Source: Aspidapion aeneum (taxonomy: Eukaryota; Arthropoda; Insecta; Coleoptera; Brentidae). From it: a stretch of 64,000 bases of DNA. The DNA lies in assembly GCA_963576565.1 (NCBI GenBank), contig OY755045.1, forward strand, positions 41,620,409 through 41,684,408. The letters are read 5' to 3'. Each line of letters opens with the position of its first letter. The first letter of the stretch is position 1. Positions 10,462 through 36,784 of this stretch are shown here, piece by piece. The notes beneath the pieces were generated by a model. That model searched no databases and was not told where the DNA came from. It was given only the letters and a program-made list of their open reading frames with translations. A program made the translations under genes and the position numbers.

Positions 10462-11273
10462 ATGGGCGGCGGATAAAAGGTCAAAAGCACAAAAGGTCGA
10501 AAGTACAAAAGGTCGAGAAAATAAGGTCGAAAATACAAAAGGTTGAAAATACAAAAGGTTGAAAGTACAAAAGGTCGAAATGGTCGAAAGTACAAAAGGT
10601 CGAAAGTAAAAAAGGTCGAAACATAAAAGATTAAAACCTAATCAAGTCGAATTGCCCTGCCCAGCCGAGGTGGTCCAGGGGTCAAGGATAGTTGATAGTT
10701 AACCCGGTTAGGTTACTACCCGAACCTGACCAGGTTAGGTTTGTTAACAAAAAAAAACTACCCTGATCTCGTCATGAAAGTTTTTTTTTGATATGCTAAC
10801 CTAACCGGGTCAGGTTGGGATAGTAACCTAACCTGTCCTCGGCCCCGGGTCCACCTCGAACCCGATTAGGTTACTACCCCAACCTGACCAGGTTAGGTTT
10901 GTTTACAAAAAAAAACTACCCCGATCTCGTCAGGAAAGTTTTTTTTTGATACACTAACCTAACCGGATCAGGTTGGGATAGTAACCTAACCTATCCTCGG
11001 CCCCGGGTCCACCTCGACTGGACAGGGCAATTCGACTTGATTAGGTTTTAATCTTTTATTTTTCGACCTTTTGTACTTACGACCTTTTGTACATTCGACC
11101 TTTTGTACTTTCGACCTTTTCTACTTTCGACCTTTTGTATTTTCGACCTTTTGTATTTTCGGCCTTTTGTATTTTTGACCTTTTGTTTTACGACCTTTTG
11201 TACTTTCACCTTTTTTATTTTCGACCTTATTTTTTTGACCTTTTGTACTTTCGACCTTTTATCCGCAGCCCTA
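10462..11273. mobile_element. 812-bp fold-back element with 16-bp-repeat arms
   Basis: The left arm is about nine and the right arm about fourteen units of ACAAAAGGTCGAAAGT in opposite orientation. Ends are ATGGGCGGCGGATAAAAGG and its near complement CCTTTTATCCGCAGCCCTA, with flanks ATATGATG and TAATGATG (six of eight bases match). Inside, ATTAAAACCTAATCAAGTCG pairs with CGACTTGATTAGGTTTTAAT. The core holds two direct copies (10699-10858 and 10860-11018) of a 160-bp block that is itself palindromic around GGTTAGGTTACTA. The 8-bp-like flanks suggest hAT mobilisation. The open frame at 11087-11446 only translates the repeat. Confidence 0.85.
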
Positions 11274-11281
11274 TAATGATG

Positions 11282-12045
11282 CAGATGAAGGCCAGTATTA
11301 TTAATTTCGCCTTGTTGAAATTTAACTTCTGCCGTGTGGTCTTAAACACACACAATTTTTTTTATATTTTTGTTTTATGTTTTCCGCACGCTCGAAGAAA
11401 AAATAGTGTTCCTAACTCTGGTGGAAAGTTTCTTTTCCGCACTTAACTGCTGGCCGAACTCTGCTATGCGTCGGTCGTCAGTGATACTTTCCGCACTTGT
11501 TAGAAAATATATAATTTTCGCACGCCGCGCGCAAAAGTGGCACTTTTAAAACATAAATTCGTGCAGATAAGTGAGACTTTTCGCACGCTTATAGAAAAAA
11601 ACCATTACCTGATGAGCCAGTCATTGCCGTTACTCTGGGTTATTTTATAACTAAATTAAATCAACAAATTTATTATGAATATCCGCCTAAACTAAACCTA
11701 ATTAGTTAAAATTTATTAATTTAATATTTTAATTTCTAATTAATGACAAAGTCGTTTCTAAATTGGTAGTTTATTATGATTAGAACAATCTTTTTTAAAC
11801 CGTTCAATAGATTAATATTTGTGTCCCAATTTATTAAAACCACTCACTAGTGTGTAGAATTGTGGGAACTTTTTAAGATGTTGTCACAACGTAACAAATT
11901 TCTTTTTATTACGGAAGTACAGGGTGATTTTTTTATAATTGGAAAATTCATGTACCTAACTAACTCGGTTATTATTGGGAGTAGAAAGTGCAAACAAAAA
12001 CTGATCGATTTGGTAAATTATGCGGTCACTTCAAGCGCTACAACA
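11282..12045. other. AT-rich spacer with recurring TTTYCGCAC motifs
   Basis: Five TTTYCGCAC occurrences lie at about 11391, 11434, 11488, 11516 and 11578. An 82-codon open frame (11860-12108) runs into the following fold-back element and has no recognisable motif. Confidence 0.45.
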
Positions 12046-12460
12046 GGACGTTTATTCTTTACTATTCGTGAGGTGAACGCTCATCAAATCTCAAGACGCC
12101 ATTCTTGATGGCCGTGAGGTGAACTTAAGTTCCCCACCTTTTTCCACGGGGAAATAAATCCACGGGAATTGTTGTGGTTTTTATAAACTAACTTTTGCCT
12201 GTCAGTTTTGTTTTGGCGAGCTTTTTCTAAAGTCTGGAGGTCATTAACATTAATTATTTACCCATTTTTATCAAAAAATTGAAACACTTTTCTCGAAAAC
12301 AAAACTGACCGCCAAAAGTAAGGTTAGACAGGCTCCCGCGGATTCATTTCCCCATAGAAAAAGATCGTGAACTCAAGATCATCGGTAAAAATCTTAAGTC
12401 CACCCGTAAAAGTGAATATTTCGCTCACTTAACCTCACGGGCAGTGAAGAATAAACGTCC
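12046..12460. mobile_element. Fold-back element (GGACGTTTATTCTT ends)
   Basis: GGACGTTTATTCTTTACT at the left pairs with AGTGAAGAATAAACGTCC at the right. Inner segments also pair: CGTGAGGTGAACG with CACTTAACCTCACGG, and GTCAGTTTTGTTTTGGC with AAAACAAAACTGACCGCC. Confidence 0.85.
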
Positions 12461-12576
12461 AGATCTTTTTGCTATCTCACCATAGTCATACAGGGTGCGA
12501 CAATAAGGTCATTGTTCTTAAACATACTTCACCTTTTTGATATTTTTGAGTTCGTCTTTTAGTTTTGATTTCCAAA

Positions 12577-13309
12577 ATATACAGGGTGTCCCATAACTTA
12601 GGGGCCATAGTGCAGCAGGTGCCAGAGGAGGTTATTTCCGATAAAAAAGTTTATATAACATGGGGGTAAACACACATCTGTTTTTAAGATATAGCATTTT
12701 TAAAGTTAGAGGAGTGGGGGGGAAAGGGTTTTACAAAAAAAGGAAAATCTGATACAGCCAGCTGAATACTCATATAATTGTGATTTAGAAATGTGATATT
12801 CTTTTTTTGATATAATCTCAAGTTGAGGAGTTACAGGCCGTCAAAGTATCCTCCGAAAATATAAAAAATAATTATTTAAAAAAAAAAAATAATTTTTGCT
12901 TACTTATTCTATTGAAAAATATGAATAAAATTTTATTAATATGCCTCGCTAGAGACTTGTTTTTACTAACAAAAAATATTTAAAAAAATCATTGCGTTTA
13001 AGATGGCATTCATAAAAGTTTATACCAAAAAAACAGTTTTTTCTAAAAAAAATTGACCGCATAATTTTATTAAAAATTATTTTAATTTCAAATTATTGCT
13101 CTTGTTCTAACTTTAAACAATTTCATATTTTTACTGCGTTTTTCAAAAAAGTTAATATCAAAACAGTTTAAAAAATCGCCAACTTGATGCTTTGGATCTC
13201 GACAAAGAAACAGTTTTGACCCGTGCATTATAGAAACGTTTTTATTAGGCATGAGCTCCTCTATCACCTGTTGGCCTATGGCCCCTAAGTTATGGGACAC
13301 AATGTATAT
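12577..13309. mobile_element. Fold-back element (ATACAGGGTGTCCCATAA ends)
   Basis: Left TIR: ACAGGGTGTCCCATAACTTA and GGGGCCATAGTGCAGCAGGTG. Right TIR: CACCTGTTGGCCTATGGCCCC and TAAGTTATGGGACACAATGTATAT. The arms match over about 58 bp including an outer ..AGAGGAG. No transposase is seen; the 70-codon frame on minus at 13088-13300 begins within the TIR. Confidence 0.85.
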
Positions 13310-13570
13310 TTTCTGAGATTAAGTAGTGTGGTAATATTGATTATTACAATAAATGTCAACAAAACAACCCAATATCTTTTATTGTGTTTTTGGTGTTATT
13401 TTTTGGCTGACCTATTTTTTCAAGTCCTTTTTTGAGTTTTTGTTGTTTAATTTTTTCATAGCCTATAGAAAAAAAATTGTTTTAACAGGTTTCGAAGTCT
13501 GTGGAGGCGGTGCAGAGTTAGAGAAGTTAGAAAATTGTACTTATTGTTTGAAGGTTATATCGGAATAAAA
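13310..13570. other. Spacer with an unsupported open frame
   Basis: A 71-codon frame (13353-13568) is rich in Phe and Leu from T-rich DNA and has no family signature. Confidence 0.4.
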
Positions 13571-13802
13571 ATCATAAGCAAAACATTTCATGTAAAAAAA
13601 GCCAAGTACGCGAAAATGATGGAAAAAGAATTGAGATAAAAGTAAGCCCAAGTTCTCCAATACAAATTTTAAAATGAAAGGTTCTTACTAGTTTAGAAAT
13701 ATTTTTTTAAACTTTGCTATTGCAGCCAAACTTCTTTATGTTCCAATTAGCACTATGATGCCTGAGAGTCAGTTGCAGCCGTAATAGCCAAGTTTAGAAA
13801 AA
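13571..13802. mobile_element. Fold-back element, truncated copy (left arm plus loop)
   Basis: Matches the complementary half of the complete copy at 6671-7020: CAAAACATTTCATGTAAAAA, GCCAAGTACGCGAAAATGAT, AAAGAATTGAGATAAAAGTA and the loop AGTTGCAGCCGTAATAGCC. It is the opposite half to the copy at 4291-4516. Confidence 0.8.
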
Positions 13803-13828
13803 AATAATTAAAATAAAAAAACAAGTAA

Positions 13829-14027
13829 CTGCTAAATTTATTTGTAAGTACTAGTAGCAGTTGAGTACAAAATTGATACGTGTACCTATATTGTACGACA
13901 TGCTTCAACTTTTAGTTTTGATGCCCAAAGCGCACTACGAAATTGTACAGTTTTGTATTTTCATGAATCAGGTTATTGGGTAATTTTGTGCCCAACTGCG
14001 ACTAGTAGTTACAAGTAAATTTAGCAG
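13829..14027. mobile_element. Short TIR element (CTGCTAAATTTA ends)
   Basis: CTGCTAAATTTATTTGTAAG plus TACTAGTAGCAGTTG at the left pairs with CAACTGCGACTAGTAGTTAC plus AAGTAAATTTAGCAG at the right. About 45 bp of inverted repeat encloses 100 bp of unrelated sequence. Confidence 0.85.
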
Positions 14028-14179
14028 ATGGGTGTTTTTTTTATTTATTTATTTTTTATTTTCAACTTTTAGGTTTTTTTCTTATTCAGCCTTATAAAAA
14101 CACTATGCATTTACAATTCATTTAGCTTTACCCAAAAAGTACGTGTAGATATTCTACGGACGTGAACAGTGTTACCTTC

Positions 14180-14760
14180 GATTGAGTGAAGGTGGGGGAG
14201 GAGAGATGGAAGAGGGAACTAGTAAAATGTTGTTGAAAAAAAGCCTTAAAGCGTGTGCCGAAAGAATTTTTGAAATCGCTCTAAATTTATGAAAGGTATC
14301 ACTAATAAGGAGGGTGGGGAGAAGAGGGGGAGGAGAGGAAGGGGGAAACTAGTAAAATGATGTTGGAAATAAAGTCTTAAAGTGTGTGCAGAAATTTTTT
14401 TTTAAATCGCTCCATATTTGTGAAAGGTGCAACTACAACTATTACTAATTAGAAGGGAGGAGAGAAGAGAGGGAGGGAGGAACTAGTAAAATGATGTTGG
14501 TAGAAAGTCTTCAAGCGTGTAGATAAAGAACTTTTGAAATCGCTTTATATTTGTGAAAGTTATAGCTATAACTATTACTAATAAGGATGGTGGGGAGGAG
14601 AGAGCGAGAGGAGGGGGGAACTAGTAAATGATGTTGGAAAAAAATCTGAAAGCGTATGCAGAAAGAATTTTTGAAATATTTGATAAAATTATGCGAATAT
14701 GGTTTTTGAATAGGGTGGGGGGCATGACAGGAGGGGAGCTGGGTGGGAGCAGGGAGGACT
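14180..14760. repeat. Four tandem units of about 134 bp
   Basis: GGGAACTAGTAAAATGATGTTG recurs with AACTAGTAAA starts at 14217, 14347, 14481 and 14619. Each is preceded by a purine-rich GGGGAGGAGAG run and followed by TTTTGAAATCGCT.ATATTTGTGAAAG. The last unit decays after 14690. Confidence 0.9.
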
Positions 14761-15858
14761 GCAAAGTAACTACAGCAAAGTAGAGGAAGGACATTTGCAA
14801 TGGGTAATCAAAGGAGTTTGAATAAAATCGACTGAAATTTAGATAATTTGTATGCCTTAAAGCCCACATAATGTGACCGCCATGTTGACTCCTGTTTAAA
14901 AAACATATCCTATAACACCTTCAAGATCAGTAGCAATTCAACGACACCTTTTTTGTCAAAATCGGTTCAGCCTTTTAGCCTCTAGAGTAACACAAACATA
15001 CATACAACAATCGAAAAACATTACCCTTCCTTTCGCCGTGCTGCAGTTGGGTAAAAATTAGATAATCTAGGCACGTTTTTGAGGGTTGAGATTTATTTAT
15101 TTTTATTGAGCAATTAAATGCTCGCAAAAATTTTTTTTTTACCAATTATTGTCAAAAGTCTTTTCAAAAATATTAAACCTCCCTCTTAAAACTGTAAACA
15201 GCCCTCAGCTGAGACTAATGGTTTAGGGACCCCACTGATTGGTTTGTTGTCTTTTGGCTTATTGACTTTCGTTATTCGATCTTCCTACCTACTTTTTCTG
15301 ATGATTTATAATTGGTCAAAATTTCAAACACCCCTCTGGATATCTTTGTAAACTCCTAAATGTAACTTTTCTCTTCCGATCTATTTTGTATTTAATCACT
15401 TGTCACTTTTAACACCATTGGAACATTAAATAGACACTGCCATGGGTATTCAATTATATTAAGTCAATATCTGGTTAGGGTGGGTGTGTCGCCGGCACCA
15501 TTTTGTAAATAAATATTTATACCTAATCTGTAAATTAATAGATTCTATAAAGGGTTTAGTTCCAGATAAAACTAAGCACATGATTTATAAACGCAGTTCG
15601 CGTCGGCAGTCCGCAGTTGAGGGAAAACTCAAATTTTATATTTTATTTCATAAAGTTCGGATGCACTAAGTAAAATACAGGACTTTTTCACTAGCCATAA
15701 ATAGACCAAATTTGATTAAATTTATTATTTAGATGGCGACAATTTTTGAATTTTTCAAAAAGAAAGCATTTATGGTTGTTGGTCGATATTTTCTAGATAT
15801 TTTTAATTTTGATACAGCATTTGATTGGGTTCAGAATAGAGCCACTTTTTTCCTAGAC
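14761..15858. other. Spacer including an interspersed-element tail
   Basis: No gene recognised. 14930-15060 carries GTCAAAATCGGTTCAGCC..., then ACACAAACATACATACAA, a phrase typical of insect interspersed elements that end near short A/C-rich microsatellites. A 61-codon frame at 15484-15669 has no support. Confidence 0.45.
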
Positions 15859-15988
15859 CATGGGCGCACCCAGGGGGAGGGGGTTTATGAATTAAAAAAT
15901 AAAATAGCATAAAATACGGCATTATGGGGTCTCGGCCCCAACGATGGCTCTCGCACCCCCTCAAGACATATTCCTGGGTGCGCCACTG
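15859..15988. mobile_element. Miniature transposon of the CAGTGGCGCACCCAGG family
   Basis: Left end CATGGGCGCACCCAGGGG and right end CCTGGGTGCGCCACTG form a TIR. The inner phrase AAATAGCATAAAATACGGCA matches AAATAGCATAAAATATGACA in the element at 48018-48180. The flanking duplication is degraded. Confidence 0.75.
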
Positions 15989-16333
15989 CCTATACATATA
16001 ACCAAAATTGTATGTCTTACCGTTTCCCCTAGCATTTGACTAACAAAAAATATCTTATAATATATTTTTTAATAATATATTATTATCAACAGTTTTTGTT
16101 GTATAATAAAATGCACTTAAGGTATTAAAATATAATTAATAAAAACATTGGCAACGTAGCAAAACAAACTGTTCTTTGACCCATTACGACACACTAAACG
16201 AGAATCAAATTGAAGATAGCATTCCTTTTTGTAATGGCCTTTTATTTCTTCCTCATGTTCTTCTCATGATATGCGCTTTTGTGTTTTAAAATCTTTATAA
16301 GATTTTGTTTCGTTCATCATGTCCACATACGAC
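15989..16333. other. AT-rich spacer
   Basis: Nothing supportable beyond low-complexity ATATTATTA stretches near 16060-16090. Confidence 0.4.
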
Positions 16334-16907
16334 ATATCGGGTGTTTCACTAACATCGAAACAAAGCCCTTTTTAAAAACCTCGGACATGTCGATTTTGTT
16401 TGCGAGGGGGACACTTTTTGGCTATCTTGAAATTTTTGTAGCGCGAACCCCCTTCGAGGGGTATACTTTACCCCTATATTTTGAATAGTGGTACCTTGTT
16501 TTGAAGGCATTTTGAATGTCCTTACAACCGTGTAAAAATTTCAAAAATCTATTCATTTGACATGGACTGATAAAATAAAAATTTAATTAAAATTTTAAAT
16601 TTTTCGGATTTAATTTTTATTTTATCATTCCATGTAAAATTTGAAAGCAAATATCTCAAAAACTAATCGATGGATTTTCAAAATTTTTACACGGTTGTAA
16701 AGATATTCAAAAGAGCTTCAAAACAAGGTATCACTAGACCCGCTTTCCCTATTCAAAATATAGGGATAAAGTATACCTCGAAGGGGGTTTGTGCTATAAA
16801 AATTTCAAGATAGCCAAAAAGTTTCCCCCTCGGAAACAAAATCTCCAAATTCGCACTCTAAATACCTAAAAAAGCCTCTGTTTCGATGTTCGTGAAACAC
16901 CCTGTAT
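16334..16907. mobile_element. Fold-back element (ACAGGGTGTTTCAC ends)
   Basis: The arms are inverted copies over nearly their full length: GGGTGTTTCACTAACATCGA against CGATGTTCGTGAAACACCC, and CCCCCTTCGAGGGGTATACT against GTATACCTCGAAGGGGG. The loop is AT-rich (around 16590-16640). Short open frames in the arms are repeat-derived. Confidence 0.9.
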
Positions 16908-16908
16908 A

Positions 16909-17282
16909 CAGTGGTGGCAAAATAATAAGAGTGCCGCCCGCATATTTGTATACAACACCCAGGATCGCCAGACGGCTTTCGCCCGAACATCTCTGGTAAA
17001 TTGCAGAAAATATGGTAAATCGCTTGGGTAACACCCGTGATCGCAAAAATGTTCGTTAAAAATCAGTCTGGAACAATCTATTTTTTTAAAACATACTCTC
17101 TTGACCTCTTTCCCGGGATCCTAGAGAATGTGAAACCTAACCGTTGTCAATCAATCGCCAACGTAACCGAACCGTGTCAATGTAGAATAGGGCATCATTG
17201 ACACGGTTACGGCAGCGTTCGGGCTACAACCGAATCGCAATCATGGACATCGTTTACAAATATGCGTGCCGCCCTAAAACTG
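16909..17282. mobile_element. Tc1/mariner-like miniature transposon with a nested repeat
   Basis: Starts CAGTGGTGGCAAAATAATAA and ends CCGCCCTAAAACTG, flanked by TA at 16907-16908 and 17283-17284. Subterminal CGCATATTTGTATAC on the left pairs with GTTTACAAATATGCG on the right. The interior holds a piece of the CCCGGGATCCTAGAG dispersed repeat and a hairpin ACCGTGTCAATG...CATTGACACGGT (17167-17209). Confidence 0.65.
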
Positions 17283-17404
17283 TATTAAAATCTGTTTCTG
17301 ATCTAACTATAAAAAATACTCTGCCAATATATGGGCCCCCAAGCTCACACTAGGTACTATAGTTATAGTATACGTGTGAGCTAATATAACTAAAAACTGA
17401 AATA

Positions 17405-17870
17405 TATTTTATTCAACTCCAGACTAAATTACCTTTTGTTTGATACCACACAAACCATGTTTTGACTTGAACTCAAATTTTTGAAATCTACCCCCACCCT
17501 TAAAAAAACAAAAACTATAATGTATTTTGTTAAACTCCGGACTCAATTACCTTTCGTTTGATATCACACACGCCATATTTTCACTTAAACTCTAATTTTT
17601 GAAATATACCCCCACTCTTTTTTTAAAAATAAATTAAAATGTATTTTGTTTAACTCCAGACTCAATTACCTTTCGTTTGATATCACACACGCCATATTTT
17701 CACTTAAACTCTAATTTTTGATATATACCCCCACCCTTTTTTTAAAATAAATTAAAATGTATTTTGTTTAACTCCAGACTCAATTACCTTTCGTTTGATA
17801 TCACACACGCCATATTTTCACATAAACTAATTTTTGAAATCTACCCCCACCCTTTTATTTGGTTTGTGTT
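17405..17870 (+). repeat. Internal tandem units of element copy A (4 x about 118 bp)
   Basis: AACTCC(A/G)GACT.AATTACC recurs at 17415, 17533, 17652 and 17770, each with TTTCGTTTGATATCACACAC, CCATATTTTCACTTAAACT and a TACCCCCACCC end. The other copies have 2 (B), 3 (C) and 2 (D) units. Confidence 0.9.
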
Positions 17871-17959
17871 CGGAGGATTTTGTTCAGTTTTAAATGGGAC
17901 CATCTCGACCCAAGACCCAGCCTAGGTACCAAATTTCATTAAAATCGGCCAAGCGGTTC

Positions 17960-33339
<15,380 letters not shown>

Positions 33340-33478
33340 GGCGCAACAAAAAAGTTTCAAAATCATCTGAAACGCAAAGATATATAAAAAATTTTGAAAT
33401 CGGAGCAACTTTTTTTTCTCGAAAAAATTACGATCACCATAGCTCACACTACTATAGTATAGTATATGTGTGAGCTAA

Positions 33479-33739
33479 AAAACTATTCATTGAGTTCGTT
33501 CCATCATCACATTGGACAGTCATAAAACCATACGGTTAAATGGAACGACCAACTAACCAAAGAAAGGAATGCTTTTGGCGTTGTGTTACAGTTTTTCCAA
33601 AGTTTTTCACTTGTATTTTTTCAAAGATCTTATTTTATGCCTCTAGGAACCTTCCTAGGCAAAAAACAACACTTTATTACAAGCTTTTATTTAGCTTCAG
33701 ATATTCTGTCTGACTAACTATCTAACTAACTATCAAATC
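33479..33739. other. Spacer
   Basis: No gene recognised. The end carries TCTGTCTGACTAACTATCTAACTAACTATC (33706-33735), a degenerate tetranucleotide run leading into the next tandem array. Confidence 0.5.
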
Positions 33740-34235
33740 TTGTGAAGCGTTTTTGACACACTTTCCATTATCCGATTTGGATGAAATTTGGTACACACAT
33801 AGTGGTCCCATGACAATACAACATTAAGAAAAAAATATCCTACCACCCCTACCCCCACCCCTTCTATAGAAAAATGTGTTTTTGACACACTTCCCGTTAT
33901 CCGATTTGGATAAAATTTGGTATACACATAGTGCCCGATGATAATACAACAATAAGAAAAAAATATCCTCGCACCCCTACCCCCACACCCTTCCATAGAA
34001 AAATTTGTTTTTGACACACATCCCGTTATCCGATTTGGATGAAATTTGGTATACATATAGTGATCCGTTGACATTACAATATTAAGAAAAAAATATCCTC
34101 CCACCCCTACCCCCACCCCCTTTCATAGAAAAATTAGTTTTTGACTCACTTCCCATTATCCGATTTGGATCAAATTTGGTATTCACATAGTGGTCCGATG
34201 ACAATACAACATTAAAAAAAATATATCCTTTTATT
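33740..34235. repeat. Four tandem units of about 129 bp
   Basis: TTTTTGACACACTTCCCGTTATCCGATTTGGAT..AATTTGGTATACACATAGTG recurs with TTTTGAC starts at 33751, 33880, 34009 and 34139 (periods 129, 129, 130). Each ends AAAAAAATATCCT..CACCCCTACCCCCAC. The minus-strand frame at 33733-34116 only translates it. The arrangement next to a degenerate CTAA/TCTG microsatellite parallels the DINE-like elements above. Confidence 0.9.
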
Positions 34236-35289
34236 ATTATGATAATATTAAAATGTTTAGTGCATTTTATAAAAGCATGTGACTTAAAAAAAAAATTACC
34301 AATTTACCTAAGTTAGTCTAATTTGGCTAAGGGTAAGTTAATTGAATTTAATCTAATTTGATTTGTGACGCTGAACCAACTTTTATTGTCCAAAAAAAGA
34401 TATATTTCATTGACAAAGCAAATACTTAACCTATACTCTTAAAACATAAAAACTATGGTGTGATTATGAACTAATAAAAGAGAAAAGAAGATATAATAAA
34501 ATGTTGGAGTTAGTTAGTAAAATAATTTTGTTTAAGACGAATTTATAGATGATATCAGGTAAAATAGAGTTTTCTTTTCATATTTTTTTTTGATTTACCC
34601 AACTAAATAAACAAATACATTAAGTATAAAAACAATTAAATTTAAAAAAAATATATATATTTTTTAATAAATTAATTTTTTTTATAAATATACACCAATA
34701 AACTTAATTCCTACTTGAAACATTTTCTTCATAAAATTCACTTTAAAAGGGTTTGGTAATTAGATGCTGTTTGACACACAAACGAAATGCTTTATAATTA
34801 GAACATTTTTAATTTGTTGCGGTAAATGATTGTACATTTTAATATTTTAATACTTTATTTTATACTATTATTGAATTTAGAGATTGGTAAAGGTAAATTA
34901 TTTTGTTGTCGGTTATAGTTACTCGTCTGAACAGAACCGGAAATTTTTTTATAAACAATTCTTACCGATGAATGAACCGTCATTATTCCTTCCTGTACAA
35001 ACAATGGTCTACATGATTATGTGCACCTCCTATTGCACAAGTAACGAACAGCCCTCTTCTGAAGAAAAAACAATACCTAGAGTGATTTTTTAGTGGAGTA
35101 GCCCCTGAAAGCTATACCATACCTGATATGTGACTCCATAAAAGAAAAATATACATTTTTTGCAGGTGTTTTGCCAAGTTCTTCTAGTTAAAATTTCAAT
35201 ATGGCCGTCAGTCCTAAACGATCCTGCATGTTGACATCTGTTATATTGCACTAAAATGTTACAATGTTTGTTTTTGGTACACTGAAGCA
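34236..35289. other. AT-rich spacer
   Basis: Low-complexity AT sequence (34250-34880). Open frames at 34884-35093 (plus) and 35090-35290 (minus) show no recognisable domain; the latter could be decayed 3' sequence of the adjacent minus-strand retrotransposon. Confidence 0.4.
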
Positions 35290-36215
35290 CAGTTTATTTG
35301 TGTCGCTCCATTTCTATATCTCCAAAAAATCCGCTTCGATGGTTGCCTTGAACTGGTCTGTTTTGATTTAAATTCGATTTTTTCGCGTTCCACCGTCCCT
35401 TTGTAATATCAGCAAAAGCTGTTAGCTTTGCTGTGATTCGCAGTGATAGCAAGTCGTTAATGCATATCAAGAACAGAATTGGCCCGAAGACCGATCCTTG
35501 AGGAACCCCATGCATATGAACCTTATTACAATCAGAGTTAACTCTATTTACGTTTATAAATTGGTATCTTTCCGTAAGCATAGAGTTAAACCAGTTTAAA
35601 GGAGTGTCCTGAATGCCGTAGTGATAAAGTTTTAGGAACAGTATTCCCTGATTTACTTAATCAAAAGCTTTCGAAAAATCACAGAACAGTTCAGCCGCAA
35701 CATCTCATTCAGACTTAAATAGAGTTTTTCCCAAAATGCAAAAATTGCATAATTTGTGCTCTTTGAACTCTGCAAACCAAACTGTTCTTGATTTAAAATG
35801 TCGATTTAGATATTGCATTACTTAGTGTTTAATTTAATTTAATTAAATTAAAATATTAAAAATAAATAAATTTTAATAAAAATAAATAAAATAAATTCAT
35901 TTTATATTACTTAAGCCGTTGTAAGTAGGAATAAACATTGCAGTTTTTAAACTGTTAGGAAATATTCCTGTTCTAAGGGACCGGTTTATTGATGCTACCA
36001 ATACATCCAGAGCATTTTCTGGTAAACTTCTAAGGATCTTAACTGATATGTTATCTACTCCGGAGAAATTTTGTTTTTTAATTTCACTGGTAAAAAAGAA
36101 GTAGGTAGGTACGTCTCGCACGGAAGTAGAAAAACATACGTTACATCGCCAATAGAAGATTTTTTTCTCGTATGATGAAACCGAACGAATATTTATCATG
36201 AAACCGGAATGGGTA
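35290..36215 (-). pseudogene. Degenerate jockey-like non-LTR reverse transcriptase
   Basis: Read on minus from 36215: SGVDNISVKILRSLPENALD and LRTGIFPNSLKTAMFIP (36110-35900) are the N-terminal RT motifs. After an AT-rich interruption (35815-35905) come QFGLQSS.ST (frame-shifted, about 35760), FSKAFD.VN (about 35660), KLYHYGI..TPLNWFNSML (35625-35575), GVPQGSVFGPILFLICINDL (35510-35450) and KLTAFAD (35430-35405), where the second aspartate of the FADD box is replaced by Ile. Several stops and shifts make it non-functional. Part of the RNase H/C-terminal region may extend below 35290. Confidence 0.85.
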
Positions 36216-36498
36216 CCGCTACATGCACGTTTAATAGGTACTGCCTTCGGTCTTATCAGATTGTATTTTATATGCTGTTCATTATTGCTACAAATGAAGG
36301 TTGTGTAACTGTTTCTTGTGAGTAACAGGTTGAATTTTTAGGTTTTGTTTCTTGCTTTTATAATTTATAAAGACGCATAATAAGAAGATGCAACAGCAGC
36401 ATTATAGTTAAATAACGTACTGATATTACTTCCACAGTATAATTTCCAATTTAATTACGTATTACTAGAACACCAGTAACACCAAATTATTGATGTGG
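36216..36498. other. Spacer
   Basis: No supported feature. Confidence 0.4.
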
Positions 36499-36500
36499 TA

Positions 36501-36782
36501 CAGTAGAACCCCGATTATCCGTGCGCGGATTATCCGGGCTGCGGATTATCCGTGCTAGGATTTCTCATCATCGAAATTGTGTTTTTGATGTTCTAAAACC
36601 TTATGTAGAATTATATTTTTTGTTCTGTTATCTTTTTATGCCTTTTTTTTTCGGTCATATTTTGAGTATATATACATAATATGTATGTAACATGTAATAA
36701 ATGAATGTTCGGATTATCCGTGCTTGTCACTTATCCGTGCCTCGTCCGGTCCCATGGAGCACGGATAATCGGGGTTCTACTG
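36501..36782. mobile_element. Pogo/Tigger-type miniature transposon
   Basis: Termini CAGTAGAACCCCGATTATCC and GGATAATCGGGGTTCTACTG are perfect inverted repeats flanked by TA on both sides (36499-36500 and 36783-36784). The TIR sequence is a classic for Tigger-like elements. Extra GCGGATTATCCG phrases sit just inside both ends. No transposase is encoded. Confidence 0.93.
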
Positions 36783-36784
36783 TA

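Noticed and set aside
11087..11446. 119-aa frame beginning MYIRPFVLS
   Set aside because: It reads the CGACCTTTTGTAC arm repeat of the fold-back element.
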